From Chloroflexota bacterium (GTDB lineage Bacteria; Chloroflexota; Dehalococcoidia; Lucifugimonadales; UBA3495): a DNA stretch of 38,171 bases. The stretch lies in the NCBI GenBank assembly GCA_022568195.1, contig JADFFS010000015.1, forward strand, positions 1 to 38,171, given 5' to 3'. The notes below the pieces were generated by a model. It did no database searches and was not told the origin of the DNA. It saw only the letters and a list, made by a program, of their open reading frames with translations. Each line of letters opens with the position of its first letter. Position 1 is the stretch's first letter. The position numbers and the translations under genes are program-made. Positions 16,638-25,129 of the stretch are shown piece by piece.

Positions 16638-17124
16638 AAATCCCCCCTAACCCCCCTTTTTCAAAGGGGGGAATTATGCACTCTCTTTTCAATGGGAGGA
16701 TGGGGGATTTTGGTCTAATCGTTCCATCAGAACCCGAGAGATCTTATCCACTACTGCATCAAGCTCTTGCAATACTTGTATGTTGCTAAACCGCAGCACC
16801 TGTAGGCCTTCGCTTGACAGACATGCATCTCGATATGCATCGTTTTGGACATGGACAGAATCCAGATGTTGAGATCCGTCCACTTCCACGATTAGCTTCG
16901 CCTTGGGTGCGTAAAAGTCCACAACATAACTTCCAATGGGCTTCTGCCGATAGAACTGCATGCCTGCAAGTTGTTTTCTACGTAGACGTGACCATAACAG
17001 TTGCTCACTTTCGGTCATTTCTGTTCGTAGGCGGCGCGCAATGTGTTTCAGATTGCGGTTATACCTGAGCATTGTTCGAAAAATCGCTCCATTCCCCCTT
17101 TGTTAAAGGGGGTTAGGGGGATTT
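16638..17124. mobile_element. putative 487-bp element: DUF559 endonuclease gene between inverted repeats
   Basis: Left 16638-16674 AAATCCCCCCTAACCCCCCTTTTTCAAAGGGGGGAAT; right 17091-17124 reverse complement AAATCCCCCTAACCCCCTTTAACAAAGGGGGAAT; DUF559 ORF in between. Confidence 0.55.
16689..17072 (-). CDS. DUF559 domain-containing endonuclease-like protein
   Basis: 127 aa; ARRLRTEMTESEQLLWSRLRRKQLAGMQFYRQKPIGSYVVDFYAPKAKLIVEVDGSQH. Confidence 0.9.
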   Translation of the reverse strand: MLRYNRNLKHIARRLRTEMTESEQLLWSRLRRKQLAGMQFYRQKPIGSYVVDFYAPKAKLIVEVDGSQHLDSVHVQNDAYRDACLSSEGLQVLRFSNIQVLQELDAVVDKISRVLMERLDQNPPSSH

Positions 17125-17322
17125 CTAGTGCTGAGAGACAACAACCGACTCATATCTCAAGTCCTCAGTTTTCAGCTTAAAAGCCGTCTCTTTGCTGATA
17201 GCTGATTGCTCCTAGGCGGCAGCGGGCCTCGCATTATATAGAACAAATGTACGCCTTATCAACAGGCTCCGGTCACTATTATTCGAACTTCGGATTTCGA
17301 GGGTAAAAATCGAGAGATGGGC

Positions 17323-17328
17323 TATAAT
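17323..17328 (+). promoter_or_regulatory. candidate -10 element for the 17382-18695 gene
   Basis: GGGCTATAATTAGCG about 55 nt upstream of ATG 17382; no clear -35. Confidence 0.3.
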
Positions 17329-17381
17329 TAGCGTCAAGGAGCCAAAACTCTTTGTTCTCTACCGCTGCCAAATCGAGGCTC

Positions 17382-18695
17382 ATGCGGCCGCCTCGTTGCC
17401 CGTGGCGCCCCAGCTCGCTGACCGGCCTGCTGGTTGGGTTGATGCTGACGTTGTCCTTGCTCGCCGCATCGCCACCGGCTCAAGCTTCGGGCCACGGCAT
17501 CACGGTGGTCACGGACCGCTGGGCCATCCAATTCCCCGGTCACGTGTCCTTTGACCTGACAGCGCAAGCCCTCCAGCAGATCGTCGAGGTCCGGTTACTG
17601 TACCGGACTACCCAAAGCCGCACTTGGGCCTACGCCTACCCCGAGTTTCAGCCGGGCCGGCAAGTTACAACCAGCTTTAACCTCAACACCAGTGGCGCCA
17701 ACTTCCTGCCCCTGGGCACGAAGCTGGAATATTACTACGTCATACGCGACGCTCAGGGAAACGTGCACCAGACCATGCCCACAGTGCTGGAATACACCGA
17801 CACGCGATTTCAATGGGAGCAGGCGCGGATCGGTCCATTGGTGCTCATGTACCACGACATTCCAGCGTCCAAGGTGACCCAGGTATCGGAGGAATTGGCC
17901 GGGGAACTGGAGCGGTTGAGGGACCTGCTGCAACTAAACACGGAACAGCCCATCAAAGGCGTCATCTACAACCACAGGTCCGCCGCCGTGGGCGCCTTCC
18001 CCAAGAGAAGCCGCACCATGACCGAGCAGCACGTGTTCGAGGGGTTTGCTTTTCCCACCCTGGGGTTGTTCGTCGGGCTGGGTTTGGAGCCACGCTTGAT
18101 CATCCACGAGTCGGCCCACTTGCTGTTACACCAAAAACTTGGACCCAGAGCGCTTCCAGTGCCCGCCTGGCTGGACGAGGGGTTCGCCAGTTACGTGGAG
18201 CCGGGCTCTGTAGCCTACAGCGGCCAAAGCCTCAGGGCCCTGGGCGCGCCACTGAAAAACATGGCTTCTATTCACGGGACCCCCCGGGACATCGGCATTT
18301 TTTACTTAAAAGCCGAAAGCGTGGTGTCCTACCTGGTAGAGGAGCACGGGGTTGAGTCTTTCCAGCGGTTTCTGGGCCTAATCAGCCAGGGCCGCTCTGT
18401 GAATAATGCCCTGAAAATCACTTACGGATTCGACATCGTCGAATTGGACTCCCTTTGGGGCGCCGGCTCCGACGGCCCGCCTGTTCGAGGCCGCATCACG
18501 CCCGGACGCCCGTCTCCATTCCTCTACTTCGACGCTTGGGTCTTCGGGCTTTTGGGCCTGGTGGTGATGGCCGCCGCGGCGGTCCGGTACGTGACCAGCA
18601 AGTTGCGCCCCAGCCTGGACCCGGAAGAGGGTCTCCAACCCTGGGAAGACCCTGACCTGCTGGAGCAAGAGCAGGACGACGACTGGCGACTATAA
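17382..18695 (+). CDS. exported peptidase MA-like (gluzincin) protein with C-terminal TM
   Basis: ATG 17382 starts a signal peptide (LTGLLVGLMLTLSLLAASPPAQA); HESAHLLLHQ...PAWLDEGFASYVE matches the HExxH...E peptidase MA pattern; C-terminal TM. Confidence 0.85.
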   Translation: MRPPRCPWRPSSLTGLLVGLMLTLSLLAASPPAQASGHGITVVTDRWAIQFPGHVSFDLTAQALQQIVEVRLLYRTTQSRTWAYAYPEFQPGRQVTTSFNLNTSGANFLPLGTKLEYYYVIRDAQGNVHQTMPTVLEYTDTRFQWEQARIGPLVLMYHDIPASKVTQVSEELAGELERLRDLLQLNTEQPIKGVIYNHRSAAVGAFPKRSRTMTEQHVFEGFAFPTLGLFVGLGLEPRLIIHESAHLLLHQKLGPRALPVPAWLDEGFASYVEPGSVAYSGQSLRALGAPLKNMASIHGTPRDIGIFYLKAESVVSYLVEEHGVESFQRFLGLISQGRSVNNALKITYGFDIVELDSLWGAGSDGPPVRGRITPGRPSPFLYFDAWVFGLLGLVVMAAAAVRYVTSKLRPSLDPEEGLQPWEDPDLLEQEQDDDWRL

Positions 18696-18705
18696 TCTCC
18701 TTCGC

Positions 18706-18742
18706 AAAGTCTGGCACAAAGTCTGGCACCAAGTCCGGACTT
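18706..18742 (+). promoter_or_regulatory. tandem 12-bp iteron-like repeats ending in a perfect palindrome, upstream of the thiolase/DUF35 operon
   Basis: AAAGTCTGGCAC / AAAGTCTGGCACC / AAGTCCGGACTT (last unit self-complementary), followed by -10-like TGCTATGCT 18745-18753. Confidence 0.45.
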
Positions 18743-18833
18743 TCTGCTATGCTCAAAGCCAAGCCAGTCGAGCCATCAGTCTCGCCGGCCTGAAGGCTGA
18801 TTACTGAACGCTGAAAGCTGATTGCGAGGTCCC

Positions 18834-19985
18834 ATGCTGGGCCGGGTTGCCATCGTTGGGATTGGTTACACTCCCCTTCGTACCGTGACACCGGAGGTCT
18901 CCTTTCGGGAGATGATCTTCGAGGCTGCGGTTAAGGCCTACTCCGACGCCGGCGTCGAGCCCGGCCAGGTCGACACCTTCGTCTCGGTCACTGAGGACTA
19001 TATAGAGGGCACGGCCATCGCCGACGAATACGTGCCCGACCAACTGGGCGCGGTGCTGAAACCGGTCCACACGGTGACCGCCGACGGCATTACCGGTCTG
19101 GCTTCTTTGGTGATGCAAATCGAGACCGGTCAGCTCGACCTGGCAGTCATCGAAGGACACAGCAAAGCATCCAACATCGGGCACCCGGCCCACATTGAAG
19201 CCCTGGCGTTGGACCCCATTTATGCCCGGCCGCTCGGTTTCCATCCCCGCTACGTTGCCGGACTGGAAATGCGGGCGTTTTTGGAAGAAACAGGCAACAC
19301 GGAACGGCAAGCAGCGCTGGTGGTAGCCAAAAACCGGGCCAACGCGTTGCGCAATCCTTTGGCGGCTTATCCCGCCCGGTTGTCCGCCGATGATGTGCTG
19401 GCCTCTCGGCCCGAGGCCGAACCCCTGAAACGATCGGACATCGCCGGATACGCCGATGGCGCCATCGTGATGGTGCTGGCCCGAGAATCCCTGCTTTCCC
19501 CAGGGACGAGCCAACCGGTATTTATCGACGGCATTGGTTGGAGCCAGCACACTCCCAACATCGAAGAGCGGGAGTTGCACCGGGCGATATACGCCGAGTC
19601 TGCGGCCCAGATGGCCTACCGGATGGCGGGCATCACCAGCCCCACGGGTGAAATCGATTTCGCCGAAGTAGACGACACCTTCTCCTACAAGGAGCTACAA
19701 CACCTGGAGGCGCTGGGGCTGGCTCGTCCCGGCGAATCCGGCATGCTGTTGGAAGAAGGGATGTTCTCGCCCACGGGTGATCTCCCGGTCAACGTCTCCG
19801 GGGGCAGCCTGGGCTGCGGCAACACGTACGACATGTCGGGTCTGCGCAGTGTCCTTGAGGTGGTGTTGCAAATAAGGAACGCGGCCGGCGAACGCCAGCT
19901 ACCGGGAGTCAAGACCGGCCTGGCCCAGTCCTGGCGCGGCATCCCCACGGCCACCGGTGGAGTAGCGGTGTTGAGGGGGGAGTAA
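18834..19985 (+). CDS. thiolase-like / lipid-transfer protein (SCP-x/Ltp2-like)
   Basis: RVAIVGIGYTPLR..., EVDDTFSYKELQHLEALGL, GGSLGCGNTYDMSG: thiolase fold motifs with altered catalytic positions. Confidence 0.82.
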   Translation: MLGRVAIVGIGYTPLRTVTPEVSFREMIFEAAVKAYSDAGVEPGQVDTFVSVTEDYIEGTAIADEYVPDQLGAVLKPVHTVTADGITGLASLVMQIETGQLDLAVIEGHSKASNIGHPAHIEALALDPIYARPLGFHPRYVAGLEMRAFLEETGNTERQAALVVAKNRANALRNPLAAYPARLSADDVLASRPEAEPLKRSDIAGYADGAIVMVLARESLLSPGTSQPVFIDGIGWSQHTPNIEERELHRAIYAESAAQMAYRMAGITSPTGEIDFAEVDDTFSYKELQHLEALGLARPGESGMLLEEGMFSPTGDLPVNVSGGSLGCGNTYDMSGLRSVLEVVLQIRNAAGERQLPGVKTGLAQSWRGIPTATGGVAVLRGE

Positions 19986-21163
19986 TGCCCTACAAGAATA
20001 AAGTCGCCATCTTGGGCGCGGGTCTGACCCGCTTCATGAGACGCGCTCTGGAGACTCCCAAGGAGCTGGCCTTTGAGGCCGCCAAGACCGCCTTGGAGGC
20101 CGCCGATCTGACCATCGACGACATCGATTGCGTGGTGTCGGTCACCGCTCCCGAGGCCTTCGACGGCGTCCACATGAACGGGGAGTACCTGGCCGACGGC
20201 TCGGGCGCCTGGGGCAAGCCCTACATGCGCACCTATGTCGGAGGCGGGTCCGGCGTGTTTGGGTTAATCACCGGCTGGTACCACATTGCCAGCGGCCACT
20301 TCGACACCTGCCTGGTGGTGGCCGAGGAAAAGATGTCTCCGGCGTTGCCTCACCCTCAGGGAGCCTTCAACGCCATCTACGACCAGTTCACCGAGCGACC
20401 CCTGGGAGTGAATCTACTGTGGATTTTCGCCTTGGAAATGAACCGGTACATGCAGACCTACGGCATACCCATGGAGACCTTCGCCCGGGTGGCGCAGAAA
20501 AATAAACGCAACGGCTTGGACCATCCCTCGGCCCAGTCCGGGGTCGCTGGGGACTTTGAGATTGAGCAAATCATGGCATCAGAGGTTATGGCCTGGCCGG
20601 TTCAACGCTTGATGGTATCTCCCATCAGCGACGGCGGCGGCGCCATGGTGCTGGCCTCGGAACGCTTTGCCCGCCGCATGAGCCGCCCTCCGGTGTGGAT
20701 TGAAGGGGTAGGTTGGAACCTGGACACGTCTTTCTGGACCAACCGTGACCTTTACTATCCGCAGTACCTGGAGAAAGCGGCCCGCATGGCCTACGACATG
20801 GCTGGGATTTCCGACCCCAAGAGGGAGATCCATGTGGTAGAGCCCTACGACCCCTTCGCCTACAAGGAGCTGCATCACCTGGAAGGACTTATGCTGGCAG
20901 ATAAGGGGCAAGCACCCCGGATGCTTGAAGAGGGATTCTGGGACCGTGACACGGAGACCGGAATTCCGGCCAGCCCTTCCGGAGGCTTGTTGGGCGTGGG
21001 CAACCCGATAGCCGCCGCCGGGATGATGAAATGCGCCGAAATCTACTGGCAGCTTCAAGGAGAAGCGGGGCCGCGGCAGGTCAAACGGGAGGTGCGCCGG
21101 GGCTTGGCGCAAGCCTGGGGCGACCTGATGCAGGTTGGCACCGTAGTGGTGATGGGGAAGTAA
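19985..21163 (+). CDS. thiolase-like / lipid-transfer protein, second copy
   Basis: KVAILGAGLTRFMRR..., EPYDPFAYKELHHLEGL, GGLLGVGNPIAAAGMMK; ATG overlaps the upstream stop (TAATG). Confidence 0.83.
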   Translation: MPYKNKVAILGAGLTRFMRRALETPKELAFEAAKTALEAADLTIDDIDCVVSVTAPEAFDGVHMNGEYLADGSGAWGKPYMRTYVGGGSGVFGLITGWYHIASGHFDTCLVVAEEKMSPALPHPQGAFNAIYDQFTERPLGVNLLWIFALEMNRYMQTYGIPMETFARVAQKNKRNGLDHPSAQSGVAGDFEIEQIMASEVMAWPVQRLMVSPISDGGGAMVLASERFARRMSRPPVWIEGVGWNLDTSFWTNRDLYYPQYLEKAARMAYDMAGISDPKREIHVVEPYDPFAYKELHHLEGLMLADKGQAPRMLEEGFWDRDTETGIPASPSGGLLGVGNPIAAAGMMKCAEIYWQLQGEAGPRQVKREVRRGLAQAWGDLMQVGTVVVMGK

Positions 21164-21164
21164 C

Positions 21165-21680
21165 ATGAAACCGTTCAGCGGCACGTCCTTGACCGACCAT
21201 GCCCTTACCACCGGCGAGGTGCTGGTATCCATGTGGCACGTCAAGTCGGACTACAATTGGGACGCCGGGATCGCCATGGGAGCCTACCTGGAGGGCTTGA
21301 AGCAGGGCAAGCTTCTGGGCATCCGCTGCCCCGAGTGCCGCCGTACGTTGGTGCCCCCAAGGGTGTTCTGCGAGCTGTGCTTCCGCCCCCTGGACGAATG
21401 GGTTGAGCTGTCAGACACCGGCAGGATCAACACCTACTCGGTCTCTTATGTGAACTGGGACGCTTCCCGCAGGCAGACTCCAGAGATCCCCGCAGTGGTG
21501 GAGATTGATGGGGCATCCCCGGGCATGGCTATTCTCCACTTGATCGGCGAGGCCGGTGACACCCTGGACGCCATCACCAGCCGGTTGAAGATTGGCACTC
21601 CGGTCCAAGCGGTGTGGAAGCCACCGGATCAGCGAGAAGGGGCTATCACAGATATCCGATATTTCCGGCCGATTGGCTGA
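21165..21680 (+). CDS. Zn-ribbon/OB-fold DUF35 protein (acyl-CoA-associated)
   Basis: YLEGLKQGKLLGIRCPECRRTLVPPRVFCELCFRPLDEWVEL...GRINTYSV. Confidence 0.88.
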   Translation: MKPFSGTSLTDHALTTGEVLVSMWHVKSDYNWDAGIAMGAYLEGLKQGKLLGIRCPECRRTLVPPRVFCELCFRPLDEWVELSDTGRINTYSVSYVNWDASRRQTPEIPAVVEIDGASPGMAILHLIGEAGDTLDAITSRLKIGTPVQAVWKPPDQREGAITDIRYFRPIG

Positions 21681-21713
21681 CCACCCAGCATGCAACCATA
21701 AGGAGCCATAGGA

Positions 21714-22178
21714 TTGCTGGAGAAAATTAAACAAATGGGTCAAGCGCGCCAGGTAGCCGGGGAGATTCCGATCTATCACCGGTACACCCTGGGAGTCGCC
21801 GGAGAGCGGTTCTTTAAAGCCATGCGGGACGGCCGGCAAATACTGGTTTCACCTTGTCCCAAGTGCCAGGACCGCCTGCTTCCGCCCAAGATGTATTGCG
21901 AGCGCTGCTTTGAAGAGACCTCCGACGATTGGTTGCCTCTGGAGGGGCCGGGTTACATTCGCAGCTTTACGGTGTTGCACCAGTCGTTGGACGAAGAACC
22001 CCTAGACCACCCCACGGTGGTGGCCCTGATTTCCTGGGAAGGAATTCGCGGCGGGTTGATCCACCGGGTGCTGGGGGTCGACCCTGCCCAAGTCACCACG
22101 GGAATGGCGGTGGAGCCCGTATGGGCTGAGGAACGTACCGGGGCCCTGTCGGATATCAGCCACTTTCGGGCCGCGTGA
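21714..22178 (+). CDS. Zn-ribbon/OB-fold DUF35 protein, second copy
   Basis: FFKAMRDGRQILVSPCPKCQDRLLPPKMYCERCFEETSDDWLPLEGPGYIRSFTV; TTG start after AAGGAG. Confidence 0.87.
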   Translation: MLEKIKQMGQARQVAGEIPIYHRYTLGVAGERFFKAMRDGRQILVSPCPKCQDRLLPPKMYCERCFEETSDDWLPLEGPGYIRSFTVLHQSLDEEPLDHPTVVALISWEGIRGGLIHRVLGVDPAQVTTGMAVEPVWAEERTGALSDISHFRAA

Positions 22179-22263
22179 GCCGGATGAACATTGGCCCTTG
22201 GCCAGACCGCCATGACGCAAGCGCCGGCAGGTATGGGTGTATGCCGCCATCGATGGTCTATAC

Positions 22264-22292
22264 TTGACACGGGATTTGCGGGTCGCTACGGT
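22264..22292 (+). promoter_or_regulatory. candidate promoter for the cyclophilin lipoprotein gene
   Basis: TTGACA (22264-22269), 17-bp spacer, TACGGT (22287-22292). Confidence 0.4.
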
Positions 22293-22382
22293 CTTAAAGG
22301 TTTATCAAGACAAACGATCTTCCGGATCCTAGCCACAATGGTGTTTAGGTGGTTTCCGGAGTCTCAACCGAGTTGATGAGGT

Positions 22383-23099
22383 ATGACATTGCTGAGGAAG
22401 ATAGGATACTTATCCGGCGTCGTGGCCACGGCATTTCTGGTGGCTGCCTGCCTGCCTACCCCGACGCCCCCACCAACTGAAGCTCCTGCGGCCAAAGTAG
22501 CGCCCACGGCGGTGCCCGCAGCCGTCTCGGGAGCGGAGGGCACTCCTACTCCCAAGATACAAGCCTATCAAGGCCTGTCCTTCAAACAATACGCCGCGCC
22601 GCCTTTGATGACCATCGACCCTTCGGCCAGCTACACCGCAACCATTCGTACCAATAAGGGGCTCATCGTTCTCGAGCTTTTCCCGGATTCGGCTCCGAAA
22701 ACCGTGAACAACTTCGTGTTTTTGGCAGAAGAAAAATTCTACGACGGCTTGCTTTTCCACCGGGTGATCGAAGGGTTCATGATTCAGGGCGGTGATCCCA
22801 CCGGCACCGGAGGCTCTGGGCCCGGCTATAAGTTTGGAGACGAGATTGACCCTAGGCGGGTTTTCAGTGAGCCCGGAAAACTGGCCATGGCCAACTCGGG
22901 ACCCAACACAAACGGTAGCCAGTTCTTCATCACCACGGTCCCTACCCCTCACCTGAACGGGGCTCACACCATATTCGGTAGGATACTGAACGGTCAGGAG
23001 GTGGCCGATGCCATATCCAAAGTGCCCAAAGACCAAAACGGCCGCCCAATTCAACCGATCACCATAGAAACAATCCAGATAGCCAAGACCGGCGGCTAA
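22383..23099 (+). CDS. cyclophilin-type peptidyl-prolyl isomerase, lipoprotein
   Basis: Lipobox FLVAAC; FHRVIEGFMIQGGDPTGTGGSGPGYKFGDE, NTNGSQFFITTVPTPHLNGAHTIFGRI. Confidence 0.93.
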   Translation: MTLLRKIGYLSGVVATAFLVAACLPTPTPPPTEAPAAKVAPTAVPAAVSGAEGTPTPKIQAYQGLSFKQYAAPPLMTIDPSASYTATIRTNKGLIVLELFPDSAPKTVNNFVFLAEEKFYDGLLFHRVIEGFMIQGGDPTGTGGSGPGYKFGDEIDPRRVFSEPGKLAMANSGPNTNGSQFFITTVPTPHLNGAHTIFGRILNGQEVADAISKVPKDQNGRPIQPITIETIQIAKTGG

Positions 23100-23133
23100 T
23101 CGGACCCGATCGGACAAAGAGGAGGAGGCAACC

Positions 23134-23955
23134 TTGGCATTCCAGTGCCTTACCTACGAACGCAAGGACAGGATTTGTTACCTGACCTTAAATCGTCCGG
23201 AAAAGCTCAACGCTATGAATGCCCAGATGATGAGCGAACTGCGAGAAGCTCTCGAAACCATCGAGGCCGACCCGGAAATCCGTGTGGTTATCCTTACCGG
23301 AGCCGGGCGCGCATTCTCCGCTGGATTCGACCTGGAGAGGGAGTCGGGAGGGATGGAGCCCGAGAACACTCAGCCGGACGATTGGAGAACCCACATCAAG
23401 AGCCACATAGATACTTTTTTGATGGTCTGGAACCTGAGCAAACCGGTCATCGCCGCAGTTAACGGCTACGCCCTGGCCGGAGCCTGCGAGCTGGTCCAGG
23501 TCTGCGACATCAAAATCGCCTCGGACCGCGCGATATTAGGCGAGCCGGAGATACGGGCAGGAGTGGGGCCGCCCTTTTTGATCACGCCCTTCAGCGTGGG
23601 GCTGGCCAAATCCAAGGAACTGCTGCTTACCGGTGACACCATCAACGCCCATGAGGCGGAGCGTATGGGGATGGTGGGCAGCGTGGTGCCTCACGACGAA
23701 CTTATGCAGGCGTGCGAGCGGACCGCCCGTAAGATCATCAATCTGTCCCAGGTCGGCGTGAAGATGACCAAGATAGCGGTCAACCGGGCCCTGGAAAACA
23801 TGGGGTTTCTAACCACCCTCCAGCACAATTTGGAGCTGATGACCCACTTCGACGCCAGCTCCGATCCCGAGCAAGAAGAGTTCAACACAATTCGGCGGGA
23901 CCATGGGCTGCGGGCGGCGCTGGACTGGCGGGACGCCAGGTTCAAGGACCTATGA
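23134..23955 (+). CDS. enoyl-CoA hydratase/isomerase family protein
   Basis: LNRPEKLNAMNAQM, GAGRAFSAGFDLE, KPVIAAVNGYALAGACELVQVCDIKIAS; TTG start after GAGGAGG. Confidence 0.92.
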   Translation: MAFQCLTYERKDRICYLTLNRPEKLNAMNAQMMSELREALETIEADPEIRVVILTGAGRAFSAGFDLERESGGMEPENTQPDDWRTHIKSHIDTFLMVWNLSKPVIAAVNGYALAGACELVQVCDIKIASDRAILGEPEIRAGVGPPFLITPFSVGLAKSKELLLTGDTINAHEAERMGMVGSVVPHDELMQACERTARKIINLSQVGVKMTKIAVNRALENMGFLTTLQHNLELMTHFDASSDPEQEEFNTIRRDHGLRAALDWRDARFKDL

Positions 23956-23973
23956 TTCAGGATCCAAAGAAAG

Positions 23974-24870
23974 CTACCCGCCCCGTTTAACCTCGACCTT
24001 TGCCATGCCTTCTAGGAAGTGGAGGATTGCCGCGTGATCGGCCTCCGACTCGCCTTCGTTGATCAGAGCCCCCAGCATCTGTTGTATCAGGGCCGTGACC
24101 GGCAAGGGTACGTTAAGCTCCTGGCCCGTCTGCAACACGTTGCGCAGGTCTTTTTGGTGCAGGCGGATCCTAAACCCGGCCGTGAAGTTCCGGTCCAACA
24201 TCATGGGCCCTTTGGCTTCCATTACCGCGCTGCCTGCCAGTCCGCCCCGGATAGCGTTAAACACCTTTTCCGGGTCCACACCAGCTTTTTGGGCCAGCAC
24301 CAGAGCTTCGCTGAGGGCCTCGATGTTGGCGGCAACGATAATCTGGTTGGCCAGTTTGGTAACCCCACCAGCCCCAATGTCACCGGTCAGTACCACATTG
24401 CTGCCCATGGTCTTGAGCAGGTCGAAGCACCCGTCGAAAACTTCCTGCTTTCCGCCGACCATGATGGCCAACGCAGCATTGATGGCCCCGGGTTCGCCTC
24501 CGCTGACCGGGGCATCCAGCATCTCAACGCCTTTTTGGGCGCACTCGGCAGCTATCTTCTTGGACACCAGGGGCGCGATGGAACTCATGTCGATGATTAT
24601 CGACCCGGATGCGGCGCCCTCCAGCACTCCCTCAGGACCCAGAATCGCGATTTCAGAATCCGCAGAGTCGGGCAGCATGGTAAAGATTTTGTCGCTATTA
24701 GCGGCCACTTCTTTGTTGGACGAGGCCCGCGCCGCTCCGTCGGTAACCAGTTCCTCAACAGGTTCTCCGACAATGTCGTACACCGTCAACGAGTAACCGG
24801 CTTTGAGCAGGTTCTTTGCCATGGGTTTGCCCATTATTCCCAGACCGACGAATCCGATCCGTTCCGCCAT
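23974..24870 (-). CDS. beta-hydroxyacid dehydrogenase (3-hydroxyisobutyrate dehydrogenase / tartronate semialdehyde reductase family)
   Basis: ATG 24870 after AGGAG; IGFVGLGIMGKPMAKNLLKAGYSLTVYD, DAPVSGGEPGAINAALAIMVGG. Confidence 0.92.
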   Translation of the reverse strand: MAERIGFVGLGIMGKPMAKNLLKAGYSLTVYDIVGEPVEELVTDGAARASSNKEVAANSDKIFTMLPDSADSEIAILGPEGVLEGAASGSIIIDMSSIAPLVSKKIAAECAQKGVEMLDAPVSGGEPGAINAALAIMVGGKQEVFDGCFDLLKTMGSNVVLTGDIGAGGVTKLANQIIVAANIEALSEALVLAQKAGVDPEKVFNAIRGGLAGSAVMEAKGPMMLDRNFTAGFRIRLHQKDLRNVLQTGQELNVPLPVTALIQQMLGALINEGESEADHAAILHFLEGMAKVEVKRGG

Positions 24871-25129
24871 GTTTCGCACTCCTCTGGATCGTTTAAACTT
24901 AGACGTTGGCAGATTTAAATGCTAGAAGTAGCTGCCACTCTATCACACATAATTTCAGCGAACCACTTCGATTATGCTCCGCGCTGCTTCCGGCCCATCC
25001 TTCACAATTCCCCTCGAGCCTCAACTGCGGGAGTTGGTTGGCTGGACAGCAGGGTTAAAGCCCATTGTGCTAACCTAATGGTAGGGTTATCATGTCGGGT
25101 GACTTGAGATAGGGGGACAGGAATTCTTC

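Noticed and set aside
17070-17310. TTCGAA-containing segments considered as LexA/SOS boxes for the mutasome cassette
   Set aside because: No match to GAACnnnnGTTC or GTTCn7GTTC, and they are not positioned at imuB or dnaE2 starts
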